NCBI GenBank assembly: GCA_029287965.1
Contig: JARFQC010000047.1
Span: forward strand, 1 to 15,760
Source: Arenicellales bacterium
Lineage (GTDB): Bacteria > Pseudomonadota > Gammaproteobacteria > BMS3Bbin11
Direction of reading: 5' to 3'
Length of the DNA stretch: 15,760 bases
Shown here in pieces: positions 1 through 6,639 of this stretch. A program made the translations under genes and the position numbers. The stretch's first letter is position 1, and every line of letters begins with the position of its first letter. The notes under the pieces are model-generated. The model ran no database searches. It was not told the DNA's origin and saw only the letters and a list, made by a program, of their open reading frames with translations.

Positions 1-205
1 AACGCAGCAGAACCTCGTAGCTGCTCCTGTCGAGCTTCATGCCTTCCGGCAGTTCGAGCGTGTGAATGGGCGTGTCGTCAACTTCGCGGATTTCCTGGAA
101 CAGCGTTCCCCGGTCGCGATAGACGCGATACTTCACATCGCGGGACTCGTCGTACTTGAGCAATACTTCGCTTTCCGTCCAGTCCTGGATAATCGAGTTC
201 GACAT
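1..205 (-). CDS. Unknown small protein, N-terminal part (runs off the window)
   Basis: The minus strand opens with ATG at 205-203 behind a good ribosome binding site (GGAGG, five bases before the ATG) and stays open to the window edge, giving 68 codons. The protein begins MSNSIIQDWTESEVLLKYDE and is rich in charged residues. It has no signal peptide and no membrane segment. I do not recognise a family. A strong sigma-54-type promoter match lies 45 bp upstream, so expression may be tied to RpoN and an activator. The rest of the gene and its downstream neighbours are outside the window. Confidence 0.7.
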   Translation of the reverse strand, partial: MSNSIIQDWTESEVLLKYDESRDVKYRVYRDRGTLFQEIREVDDTPIHTLELPEGMKLDRSSYEVLLR

Positions 206-249
206 GGTTTCCTCCGTGCAGTTTTTCGCCATGGCGTTACCCGAATTAG

Positions 250-266
250 TGCAAACCGTGTGCCAA
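250..266 (-). promoter_or_regulatory. Sigma-54 (RpoN) type promoter
   Basis: On the minus strand the sequence reads TTGGCAC-ACGGT-TTGCA. This matches the sigma-54 consensus TGGCAC-N5-TTGCW at every constrained base and has the exact -24/-12 spacing. It points at the small gene starting at 205; transcription would start about 12 bases past the TTGCA, leaving a leader of roughly 30 nt. The DNA just upstream (281-303) is AT-rich, as is common for activator or IHF regions, but I see no clear IHF site. The activator is not in the window. Confidence 0.65.
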
Positions 267-406
267 GATTGCTACATCAAATTATCTCATTGTTTTTAAA
301 CAACTTCCTTGTCTGGCAATGCCCCCAAGAGCTGCCCGGAGAGCGCTGTGAGTGTCAGTTTTGGACCCATTGTTCAGGCAATTTGCGACAGCCGCTTGAC
401 ATAAAT

Positions 407-665
407 CTACAGCGGCCAGACGACGAGAATGGTCGGTACCGACACCGCGATGATAATGATTTCGAGCGGCAAGCCCATGCGCCAATAGTCCCCGAACTGG
501 TAACCGCCCGGCCCCATGATCAGCGTATTGTTCTTGTGCCCAATCGGCGTCAGGAATGCGCACGAGGCCGCAACGGCGACACCCATCAGGAACGGGTCCG
601 GATTCACATTGAGGCGACTTGCAATCTCGACGGCAATGGGCGCAGCGATAACGGCCGTCGCCGCA
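407..665 (-). pseudogene. SLC13/DASS-family permease, C-terminal remnant (copy A)
   Basis: Read from about 665 down to the TAG at 409-407, this encodes roughly the last 85 residues of a divalent-anion:sodium symporter-like permease. It runs from the AATAV motif through MAVxxxASSAFLTPIGH-like and NTLIMGPGGY-like segments to a VVWPL ending. In the family these form the final transmembrane helices of a protein of about 450-600 residues. Upstream of about 665 the frame reads straight into the reverse complement of a second permease fragment, so the other 80 percent of the gene is missing. No start or ribosome site belongs to it. I call it a gene remnant that cannot transport by itself. Confidence 0.75.
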
Positions 666-824
666 TCATGCGCTTTCCTGACCCCGATCGGCCACAAGAA
701 CAATACGCTGATCATGGGGCCGGGCGGTTATCGCTTTGGTGATTACTGGCGCATGGGGTTGCCGCTGGAGATATTGATCATCGTCGTATCGATACCGATG
801 ATCCTGTGGGTCTGGCCACTGTAG
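654..824 (+). pseudogene. SLC13/DASS-family permease, C-terminal remnant (copy B)
   Basis: Plus-strand bases 654-824 encode AVAASCAFLTPIGHKNNTLI, then GPGGYRFGDYWRMGLPLE and a short hydrophobic end before TAG. This is the same extreme C-terminus as copy A but in the opposite direction. By hand alignment about 50 of 56 residues are identical, while about 33 of 171 nucleotides differ, mostly at third codon positions. So it is a diverged paralogue that evolved under protein-level selection, not a fresh copy of A. Upstream of 654 its frame reads antisense through copy A, so the N-terminal bulk is lost. Confidence 0.75.
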
Positions 825-876
825 GCTTGCGCGTGCGTCTGTGGTGTAATGCCGGCACTTGATTGCCTGCTTATTA

Positions 877-904
877 CGTCATTTCTGCTTGCGCCGGAAT
901 GACG
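877..904. repeat. Dispersed hairpin repeat (REP-like), degenerate copy
   Basis: CGTCATT at 877-883 pairs with AATGACG at 898-904, enclosing a partly complementary centre with GCGCCGG. Read on the minus strand it begins CGTCATTCCGGCGCAAGC, close to the element at 10424-10452. Such short palindromes are scattered between genes in many gammaproteobacteria. I find no gene in 825-968, and an open frame across this area has no ribosome site or recognisable protein. Confidence 0.55.
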
Positions 905-968
905 GAGGAAAACACTTCACCAGGGCAGATTTTAGAGACTCGAAAAACTTTTCTATTTTAAAAATTAA

Positions 969-1118
969 GGAAGCTCTGATTAATTCACATCGGATAGGGG
1001 TTCGGAGGAAGGGTGCTGATGAGGCAACCAGTAAGCCTTTGATATAACATAGCCTTCCCCTGTTAAAACCTTGCAGGGAGACCTGATTGTTTCACAACGC
1101 GAATAAATAAGAGCTTCC
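969..1118. mobile_element. MITE-like non-autonomous element, about 150 bp, with TTAA flanks
   Basis: The ends are inverted repeats: GGAAGCTCT at 969-977 matches AGAGCTTCC at 1110-1118 perfectly. The similarity continues inward as GATTAATTC against TATTTATTC (7 of 9). Immediately outside each end is TTAA (965-968 and 1119-1122), as expected for a 4-bp target duplication of YTAR type. The interior encodes no transposase, so movement would need an enzyme supplied from elsewhere, possibly of the IS5 group, though that assignment is a guess. It lies 22 bp before the hemF start and probably replaced the original upstream DNA of that gene. Confidence 0.6.
1040..1048 (+). promoter_or_regulatory. Possible extended -10 promoter inside the MITE, facing hemF
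   Basis: TGaTATAAC at 1040-1048 fits an extended -10 element (TGnTATAAT) with one mismatch in the hexamer. No good -35 lies 16-18 bp upstream, which extended -10 promoters can tolerate. A start near 1055 would give an untranslated leader of about 85 nt before hemF. This rests on a short match alone. Confidence 0.3.
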
Positions 1119-1140
1119 TTAACCGCACCGCTAACTGCAA

Positions 1141-2070
1141 ATGATTGATATAAACGCCGTCAAGAACTACTTGCTCACCCTTCAGGACAATATCTGCGAC
1201 GGCATTGCCAATGCCGATGGCGAAGCCACGTTCGCCGAGGATGCATGGGAACGGGAGGCAGGTGGAGGCGGGCGCACGCGGGTGCTAACCGATGGTGCCG
1301 TGTTCGAACAGGGCGGGGTGAATTTCTCACATGTATTCGGTGCAGGCCTGCCACCCTCGGCCACTGCCGCCAGGCCGGAACTTGCCGGTCGCAGTTTCCA
1401 GGCGCTGGGCGTCTCGCTGGTAATTCATCCGCACAATCCCTACGTACCGACATCGCATGCCAACGTGCGTTTCTTCATTGCCGAAAAGGAGGGCGCCGAC
1501 CCGGTCTGGTGGTTCGGCGGCGGTTTCGACCTGACCCCGTACTACGGCTTCGAGGAAGACTGCGTGCACTGGCACGAGCAATCCCGGCAGGCCTGCGAGG
1601 TGCTGGGTGAGGGTGCCTACGATAAGTACAAGAAGTGGTGCGACGAGTATTTCTTCATCAAGCACCGCAATGAGCCCCGCGGCATCGGTGGCCTGTTTTT
1701 CGACGACCTGAACGAGCCCGGCTTCGAGCAGTCTTTCGCCTTCATGCGCAGTGTCGGCGATCACTACCTCAAGGCCTATCTTCCAATCGTCGAGCGTCGC
1801 AAGGACCATGCCTACGAGGAGCGTCAGCGTGACTTTCAGCTCTACCGGCGCGGCCGCTACGTCGAGTTCAATCTCGTCTACGATCGCGGCACGTTGTTCG
1901 GCTTGCAGTCCGGCGGCCGCACCGAGTCCATCCTGATGTCGCTGCCGCCGCTGGTCAAGTGGCGCTATAACTGGCAGCCGGAGGCAGGCAGCGAGGAAGC
2001 TAAACTGTATGAGCAGTTTTTAAAACCGCATGACTGGCTGGGTGTATCCCCAACAGGAGATGAATCATGA
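1141..2070 (+). CDS. hemF: Oxygen-dependent coproporphyrinogen-III oxidase
   Basis: The enzyme converts coproporphyrinogen III to protoporphyrinogen IX with molecular oxygen, a late cytoplasmic step of haem synthesis. The 309-residue protein aligns with E. coli HemF (299 residues) from end to end, including REAGGGGRTRVL, NFSHV, HPHNPYVPTSHANVRFF, WWFGGGFDLTPYYGFEED, KKWCDEYFFIKHRNE and the YRRGRYVEFNLVYDRGTLFG stretch. The conserved histidines fall at 96, 106, 145 and 175, as in E. coli. The start is placed by this alignment; no Shine-Dalgarno sequence is visible before the ATG, perhaps because the MITE inserted just upstream. The stop overlaps the next start (ATGA at 2067-2070), suggesting coupled translation. 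An oxygen-requiring HemF implies aerobic or microaerobic growth. Confidence 0.97.
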   Translation: MIDINAVKNYLLTLQDNICDGIANADGEATFAEDAWEREAGGGGRTRVLTDGAVFEQGGVNFSHVFGAGLPPSATAARPELAGRSFQALGVSLVIHPHNPYVPTSHANVRFFIAEKEGADPVWWFGGGFDLTPYYGFEEDCVHWHEQSRQACEVLGEGAYDKYKKWCDEYFFIKHRNEPRGIGGLFFDDLNEPGFEQSFAFMRSVGDHYLKAYLPIVERRKDHAYEERQRDFQLYRRGRYVEFNLVYDRGTLFGLQSGGRTESILMSLPPLVKWRYNWQPEAGSEEAKLYEQFLKPHDWLGVSPTGDES

Positions 2071-2924
2071 AATGGCGTGGCGGTAGACGTAGTACCAATG
2101 TAGAGGATCGTCGCGGCAGCCGCCCTGGCGGCAAGGGCATCAAGCTGGGCGGCTGGTCGATCGTCGCCATCGTTGGCGTTGGCTGGATGATGGGTATCAA
2201 TCCGATGCAGATGCTCAGCATGCTCGGCAACCTTGAAACAGCCAGTGTACCTACACAGAGCAGTCAGCCCGTGCCGGCCAACGACGAACAGGCCCAGTTC
2301 GTCTCGGTGGTCCTGGCGGATACCGAGGATGTCTGGAACAAGCTCTTCGCCAGCCAGGGTAAACAATACCGGGAACCCGGCCTGGTATTGTTTACCGGAG
2401 CGGTGGCCTCGGCCTGTGGCAGGCAGTCGGCCTCCGTGGGGCCGTTTTATTGCCCTGGTGATGAAAGAGTCTATATTGACCTCGGTTTCTACCAGACACT
2501 CGCCCGCATGGGCGGCTCGGGTGATTTTGCCCGGGCTTACGTGATTGGCCACGAGGTTGGTCATCATGTGCAGAACATACTCGGTACATCCGGAGATGTG
2601 CAGCGTCAAAGGCAGCGCGCCCGGGATGAAGCAAAAGCCAATTTATTATCCGTGAAGCTGGAACTGCAGGCTGACTGTTACGCCGGGGTCTGGGCGCATC
2701 ATGCCGAGCAGGACCGCGACCTGCTCGAGGACGGTGACGTGGAAGAAGGGCTGGCAGCCGCAGCAGCCATCGGGGACGACCACTTAATGGAGCAGGCCGG
2801 CCGCAAGGTGCGGGTAGAGTCTTTTACTCACGGCACCTCGGAACAGCGTGCCCGCTGGCTCAGGAAGGGACTGCGCAGCGGACGCGCAAGCGAATGCGAT
2901 ACATTCAACGCAGCGTCGTTGTAG
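2067..2924 (+). CDS. ypfJ: Neutral zinc metallopeptidase, YpfJ family
   Basis: A 285-residue protein matching E. coli YpfJ (about 287 residues) throughout. It starts MKWRGGRRSTNVEDRRGS, followed by one hydrophobic membrane segment at about residues 29-48, a short linker, then the peptidase domain. The zinc motif HEVGHH is at 162-167 with a third ligand candidate, Glu199, in ELQADCYAGVW. GPFYCPGD, VYIDLGFY and SFTHGTSEQR are also characteristic. The topology suggests an inner-membrane anchor, probably with the catalytic domain in the periplasm. Substrates of the family are, to my knowledge, not established. A ribosome site (AGGAG) precedes the ATG within the hemF end, and the ATGA overlap with hemF indicates one transcript. 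A 13-bp inverted repeat lies inside the gene at 2358-2396. Confidence 0.93.
   Translation: MKWRGGRRSTNVEDRRGSRPGGKGIKLGGWSIVAIVGVGWMMGINPMQMLSMLGNLETASVPTQSSQPVPANDEQAQFVSVVLADTEDVWNKLFASQGKQYREPGLVLFTGAVASACGRQSASVGPFYCPGDERVYIDLGFYQTLARMGGSGDFARAYVIGHEVGHHVQNILGTSGDVQRQRQRARDEAKANLLSVKLELQADCYAGVWAHHAEQDRDLLEDGDVEEGLAAAAAIGDDHLMEQAGRKVRVESFTHGTSEQRARWLRKGLRSGRASECDTFNAASL
2358..2396. repeat. Perfect 13-bp inverted repeat within the metallopeptidase gene
   Basis: GGTAAACAATACC at 2358-2370 is the exact reverse complement of GGTATTGTTTACC at 2384-2396, with a 13-nt spacer that is itself GC-rich and partly self-complementary. It codes for QGKQYREPGLVLFTG, a non-catalytic part of the protein. 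Both strands and the mRNA could form a stable hairpin here. Confidence 0.8.
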
Positions 2925-2960
2925 CGCTGCGAGCCGGCTAGATGACAGGGCAGATGCACC

Positions 2961-2978
2961 TTGTCATCCCCTTGTAAC
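2961..2978 (+). promoter_or_regulatory. Pho box candidate upstream of phoB
   Basis: TTGTCAT-CCCC-TTGTAAC is two 7-mers set 11 bp apart, the layout of a Pho box (CTGTCAT-N4-CTGTCAY). The first 7-mer matches at 6 of 7 bases and the second at 5 of 7. It sits 46 bp before the phoB start, where autoregulation by phosphorylated PhoB would be expected. The leader between box and gene is short, with no obvious -10 that I would commit to. Confidence 0.5.
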
Positions 2979-3023
2979 AGTAGTCGGTTAGGGTCTGCCA
3001 CTATTTGCCAGCAGAAGCCCCCG

Positions 3024-3722
3024 ATGCAAAAGAAAATCCTTGTAGTTGAAGACGAAGCCGCTATTCGCAGCATGGTCGAGTTTGCCCTGCAGAGCGAAGG
3101 TTTCGACGTTACCGGCGTTGAAAATGGCCGCGAAGCCAACCAGGCTATTGCCGAGGGTGTGCCCGACCTGATGCTGATCGACTGGATGCTGCCCGGTGTC
3201 AGCGGCCTTGAACTGGTGCGCGGGTTCCGGCGCAATGCCTCGACGCGTACCGTGCCGATCATCATGCTCACCGCGCGCACCGAGGAAACGGACAAGATCG
3301 ACGGTCTGGATTCCGGTGCGGACGATTACATTACCAAGCCGTTTTCAACCCGCGAACTGCTGTCACGCATCAATGCACTGCTGCGCAGGGCGGAAGCCTT
3401 TGAGGACGCCGGCGACCCGCTGCAGGCTGGTGAGATCGTGCTCGATCCCGCGTCGCATGAACTGACTATCCGCGGCGAGTCCGTGACGCCCGGCCCGACC
3501 GAATACCGGTTGCTGCTGTTCCTGATGCAGCATCCCAATCGCGTCTACTCGCGCGGCCAGCTGCTCGACTACGTCTGGGGCGAGGATGTCTATATCGAGG
3601 AGCGCACCGTCGACGTCCATGTGCTGCGCCTGCGCAAGCTGCTCAAGCAGCATGACGTGGCGGATATGCTGCAGACCGTCCGCGGGGCAGGGTATAAATT
3701 CACGGTCAGGGCAAACGACTGA
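3024..3722 (+). CDS. phoB: Phosphate-regulon response regulator PhoB
   Basis: A cytoplasmic OmpR-family DNA-binding regulator that activates phosphate-starvation genes after phosphorylation by PhoR. I start it at MQKKILVVEDEAAIRSM (ATG 3024), giving 232 residues against 229 in E. coli; the frame is open further upstream, but those codons match no PhoB. Receiver domain, residues 1-120: acidic pair at 9-11, phospho-acceptor Asp53 in LIDWMLPG, Thr83 and Lys105 (YITKPF). Winged helix, about 130-232: GPTEYRLLLFLMQHPNRVYSR, then EERTVDVHVLRLRKLL and VRGAGYKF. The Shine-Dalgarno is weak. The gene is preceded by a Pho-box-like site and followed, after a 532-bp gap, by phoR. Confidence 0.95.
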   Translation: MQKKILVVEDEAAIRSMVEFALQSEGFDVTGVENGREANQAIAEGVPDLMLIDWMLPGVSGLELVRGFRRNASTRTVPIIMLTARTEETDKIDGLDSGADDYITKPFSTRELLSRINALLRRAEAFEDAGDPLQAGEIVLDPASHELTIRGESVTPGPTEYRLLLFLMQHPNRVYSRGQLLDYVWGEDVYIEERTVDVHVLRLRKLLKQHDVADMLQTVRGAGYKFTVRAND

Positions 3723-4254
3723 GCTGAAGTCTCAGCTGAATTTCAAAAGAATCCAGAAAGGATACAGAAGCAACTCCTGGTGCCGGCAACCGGACCGTCA
3801 TTCCAGACAATACACAATGCTTTTCAAGTCTCATGTGTATCAATGCCTCTGGACACCGGATCACGTCCGGCACGACGTTATATGGAGCGCTTTGTAATAA
3901 CCAGGGATGGTAACGCGCAGCCGACACGGACAATCTTGAGCACGACATGCAGTCCGGTTTCGTGATTCAATAAAACCTTCATCGAGAATTGCGTAATAAG
4001 GACTGGTGCCTGGAATGAATAGCTATAGCCATGGTTTTAATATGCAGCACATCATAACGTCATACAGGGCATGATCCGGTTCGCTTATTCGACATTCCGG
4101 AATGTGCATAGCACATATCCGGAATCCAGCCGTCCCGCATAAGAATGGATGCCAGTGATAGCCCAACTTGCGGAGTTATAACGCCACGGCAACTACACTG
4201 TCTAAACGGTATATATGCTGACTGCTAATAAAAATCTGATCCTGCAAGTACATT
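3723..4254. other. Unusual 532-bp gap between phoB and phoR, no gene found
   Basis: phoB and phoR are usually adjacent or nearly so. Here 532 bp separate them, with lower GC than the flanking genes. Short open frames on both strands have no ribosome site and no familiar protein sequence. Visible contents: a weak AGCTGA/TCAGCT hairpin right after phoB (about 3724-3740), CCGGA/TCCGG inverted pairs near 3855-3870, a strong hairpin at 4094-4125, and an AT-rich stretch (about 4205-4240, with TATATATG and AATAAAAA) just before phoR that could hold a separate phoR promoter. It may be a decayed insertion or a regulatory segment. Confidence 0.7.
4094..4125. repeat. Hairpin between phoB and phoR, diverged dispersed repeat
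   Basis: ATTCCGGAATGTGC (4094-4107), loop ATA, then GCACATATCCGGAAT (4111-4125) form a 14-bp stem with a single bulged base. The left arm contains the 14-bp palindrome ACATTCCGGAATGT (4092-4105). The outer bases (CATTCCGG at the left, CCGGAATCCAG at the right, through 4129) match the ends of the element at 10424-10452, so this looks like a rearranged member of that family. No U-run follows, so it is not a standard terminator. Confidence 0.65.
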
Positions 4255-5565
4255 ATGCAGCATAGCTACTGGAGCCAGGAGCTGTGGCGCCTAGCCCAGG
4301 CACTGTTAGCAGGCCTGGTTCTTGGTGCCATAACATCATACTGGTCGTACAGCATCATCATCGCACTGTCCGGCTATATTGCCTGGATGCTGGTGCGCAT
4401 CTACCGTATCGACCGATGGATAGAACGCGGCTTTAAGCGCTCGGAGACACCCGATGCCTCGGGCGTGTTCGAGAATATCATCGGCAAGGTTCACAGCCTG
4501 AAATCCGGTAAAAAGCGTAGCAAGAAGATGCTCGCCAAGATGCTGCGCCAGTTTACGGCTTCGGCGGCAGCCATGCCCGACGCAACGGTGACCCTGAACG
4601 AAGACTTCGAGATACAGTGGTTCAACGAGATGGCCGAACAGCTGCTGGGCTTGCAGGCACCGCGGGATATCGGTATCCGCATCGACAACCTGTGGCGCGA
4701 TCCTGCTTTTCGCGAGTTTTTGCATGATACCGATATCAACGACCTCAATATCGTTTCGCCGTTCGATGCGATGGTCAAATTACAGTTCCACAAGGTCAAA
4801 TACCAGAAGGATAACCTGCTGCTGACAGCACGCGATGTCAGTATCCAGGAGCGAGTAGACAGCATCCGCCGGGAATTCGTCTCCAATGCCTCGCACGAGC
4901 TGCGCACTCCATTGACGGTGATCAGGGGCTACCTGGAAGTCATGTCTGAGGACCGTGAATGCACACCATCGGTACGTGACAAGATGCAAACGGTACTGGA
5001 ACAGACTACGCGCATGGAGCTGATCATCAGTGAACTACTCACCCTGTCGCGGCTCGAGAATACCTCACTGGACAGTGACGAAGGTGAGATCATGGATATC
5101 ACTGCGATGCTCGAAGGCCTGGCACGGGACGTGGTGCAAAGCGGGCAGGCCGAGCCTGGTCAGGTGACGGTATCGGCCGATGCTACATTGTGTCTGCGTG
5201 GTATCTCGTCCGAGATAATCAGTGTCTGCAGCAACCTGCTGCATAACGCCCTGCGACACAATCCGCCCGGTACCACGGTTGAACTGGCCTGGTTCCGCAA
5301 TGGCGCCGATGCACCATGCCTGTCGGTGACGGACGAGGGTGACGGCATTGAGGAACGGCATCTGCCCCGCCTCACCGAGCGCTTCTACCGTGTCGATACG
5401 GGTCGGTCACGCGACCACGGTGGCACAGGCCTGGGGCTGGCAATCGTCAAGCACATCGTTCAGCGTCACGGTGGGCACATGGATATATCGAGCACCACTT
5501 CGGTCGGCTCGTCATTCACCTGCTGCTTCACCCCGGCGCGTATCGTGGATTGCGTGAATCCCTGA
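4255..5565 (+). CDS. phoR: Phosphate-regulon sensor histidine kinase PhoR
   Basis: An inner-membrane histidine kinase that phosphorylates PhoB when phosphate is scarce and dephosphorylates it otherwise, under control of PstSCAB/PhoU in known systems. 436 residues, against 431 in E. coli. Two close membrane segments at about 12-48 leave almost no periplasmic part, as in E. coli PhoR. A charged linker follows, then a PAS domain (about 100-195, AMPDATVTLNEDFEIQWFNE), the dimerisation helix with His214 in SNASHELRTPLTV, and the ATPase domain: N box around Asn331, DEGDGI (360-365), LTERFYRVD and GGTGLGL (389-395). No Shine-Dalgarno is visible before the ATG and the gap to phoB is large, so it may have its own promoter. 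No phoU or pst gene is in view. Confidence 0.95.
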   Translation: MQHSYWSQELWRLAQALLAGLVLGAITSYWSYSIIIALSGYIAWMLVRIYRIDRWIERGFKRSETPDASGVFENIIGKVHSLKSGKKRSKKMLAKMLRQFTASAAAMPDATVTLNEDFEIQWFNEMAEQLLGLQAPRDIGIRIDNLWRDPAFREFLHDTDINDLNIVSPFDAMVKLQFHKVKYQKDNLLLTARDVSIQERVDSIRREFVSNASHELRTPLTVIRGYLEVMSEDRECTPSVRDKMQTVLEQTTRMELIISELLTLSRLENTSLDSDEGEIMDITAMLEGLARDVVQSGQAEPGQVTVSADATLCLRGISSEIISVCSNLLHNALRHNPPGTTVELAWFRNGADAPCLSVTDEGDGIEERHLPRLTERFYRVDTGRSRDHGGTGLGLAIVKHIVQRHGGHMDISSTTSVGSSFTCCFTPARIVDCVNP

Positions 5566-5767
5566 CGCCCATCCTCGTCAAACAGGCAAGCTACTGCCGT
5601 GATGAGCGTTGCCTTGAACAGCATAACCCTGTTCCTGGTGCACAGGACCCTGCCTGCGATGACCATGAACGGATTCAATCTTGATGATGTCCGGGGCGAC
5701 TCATAGAGGATGACATGATACCCATTGCAGTCATTGCCATGAGGGTTTGACCGGCCTGATTCCAGGC

Positions 5768-6580
5768 TCAGTTGACTGGTTTTATTTTTATCTCGAAGAG
5801 ATAAGGCCAGTGTTTGCCGGTGACGAACAGCCTGTCATTCTGGTCGTCGTAGGCGATCCCATTCAGTACGCCGGCCTTGCCATAATAATTGACGGCTTTT
5901 AACAGGCCGCTCAGGTCCAGTGTGCCGACAACCTGGCCGGTAACTGGTGAAATCATGACGACCTGGTTGGTTTGAAATACGTTGGCGTAAATCAGGCCGT
6001 TAACCATCTCCAGTTCATTAAGTTTATCGATTGATTCATTGCCGCGCGTGACCTCAATGATACGCAGCGGTTTCATGGTTGCCGGATCAAGAAAGGTCAG
6101 GCGCGAGGAGCCGTCGCTTTTCACCAGTTTGCCATCCGTTTCGGTCAGCCCCCAGCCCTGACCCGATAACCGGTGTGTGGCAAGACGTTCGAACGTTTTA
6201 CTGTCGTATACGAACAGCAGACCGGACTTCCAGGTCAGCTGGTATAGTTTGTCGTCATATAATTCCAGGCCTTCACCGAAAAGGCGGTTATCCAGGCTTA
6301 TTTCGTTCTTCACCTTGCCTGTCTCGAGTTCAACCTCGCGCAGCCTGGATTGGCCCCATAGACCCGTGCTCTCGAAGAGTCTGCCGTTGGAGTACACCAG
6401 GCCCTGGGTGAAGGCCGTCGGGTCATGTCGATACTGGTTAACTATTTCGTATTCATAGGCCACGTGGCCCTTGAGGTGTTCGTCTGCGCAGGTATCAACT
6501 ATTACGAAGCATGAGAGAAGGACGAGAAAACAACCAGGCAGCAGGTTACCGGGAGATTTCAAAACCTGGTTCTTCAACAT
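5768..6580 (-). CDS. Exported glutamine cyclotransferase (glutaminyl-peptide cyclase, plant/bacterial type)
   Basis: Predicted to turn N-terminal glutamine of peptides or proteins into pyroglutamate, protecting them from aminopeptidases. The mature part matches the Glu_cyclase_2 beta-propeller family: YEIVNQYRHDPTAFTQGL, LFESTGLWGQS, LFGEGLELYDDKLYQLTW, GWGLTETDGKLVKSDGSS, LNELEMVNGLIYANVFQTN and a late GVLNGIAYDDQNDRLFVTGK blade. The N-terminus is a signal peptide: a hydrophobic core at about residues 13-28, with a likely cut after DTCA. I use the ATG at 6580-6578 (270 residues); a TTG two codons earlier is also possible. It is convergent with phoR, and its start region faces a possible small ORF. 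The substrate is unknown. Confidence 0.9.
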   Translation of the reverse strand: MLKNQVLKSPGNLLPGCFLVLLSCFVIVDTCADEHLKGHVAYEYEIVNQYRHDPTAFTQGLVYSNGRLFESTGLWGQSRLREVELETGKVKNEISLDNRLFGEGLELYDDKLYQLTWKSGLLFVYDSKTFERLATHRLSGQGWGLTETDGKLVKSDGSSRLTFLDPATMKPLRIIEVTRGNESIDKLNELEMVNGLIYANVFQTNQVVMISPVTGQVVGTLDLSGLLKAVNYYGKAGVLNGIAYDDQNDRLFVTGKHWPYLFEIKIKPVN

Positions 6581-6639
6581 GGACAAATCATTTCACTCAC
6601 GGTGAAGATCTCTTTGCTGCAGAGGAGGCTCCTGCATGG

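Larger units (their letters stand above)
407..824. repeat. Large imperfect inverted repeat made of two permease ends
   Basis: Arms 407-577 and 654-824 are inverted copies of about 171 bp at roughly 81 percent identity, separated by 76 bp. A perfect 38-bp stretch lies inside them (501-538 against 693-730). Both arms are coding ends of SLC13-type permeases pointing away from the centre. The simplest reading is that two divergently transcribed paralogues lost their 5' halves and the DNA between them by one deletion. Bases 653-664 read well as native sequence for both copies, so short shared sequence may have guided the join. Confidence 0.8.

Noticed and set aside
62..742. Long plus-strand open frame over the first 740 bases
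   Set aside because: It runs antisense to the first gene and through permease copy A; its Arg/His/Pro-rich composition is typical of an antisense shadow.
859..1047. 62-codon open frame between the permease remnant and hemF
   Set aside because: It crosses the repeat hairpin and the left end of the MITE, has no ribosome site and no protein-like features.
2942..2948. Exact CTGTCAT on the minus strand near the phoB Pho box
   Set aside because: No second 7-mer lies 11 bp away on either side, so it is a lone half-site.
5578..5703. Protein-like reading with GTG 5599 and ATG 5602 after phoR (VMSVALNSITLFLV..., stop at 5701-5703), possibly a P-type ATPase C-terminal scrap
   Set aside because: Too short, no ribosome site, and the similarity to ATPase ends is only a vague impression. 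It needs a tBLASTn hit before being called a remnant.
5754..5790. Small hairpin GCCTG-ATTC-CAGGC followed by a T-rich stretch, as a terminator for phoR
   Set aside because: The stem is only 5 bp and the T-rich run starts about 12 nt later, inside the end of the glutamine cyclotransferase gene. It does not meet the layout of an intrinsic terminator.
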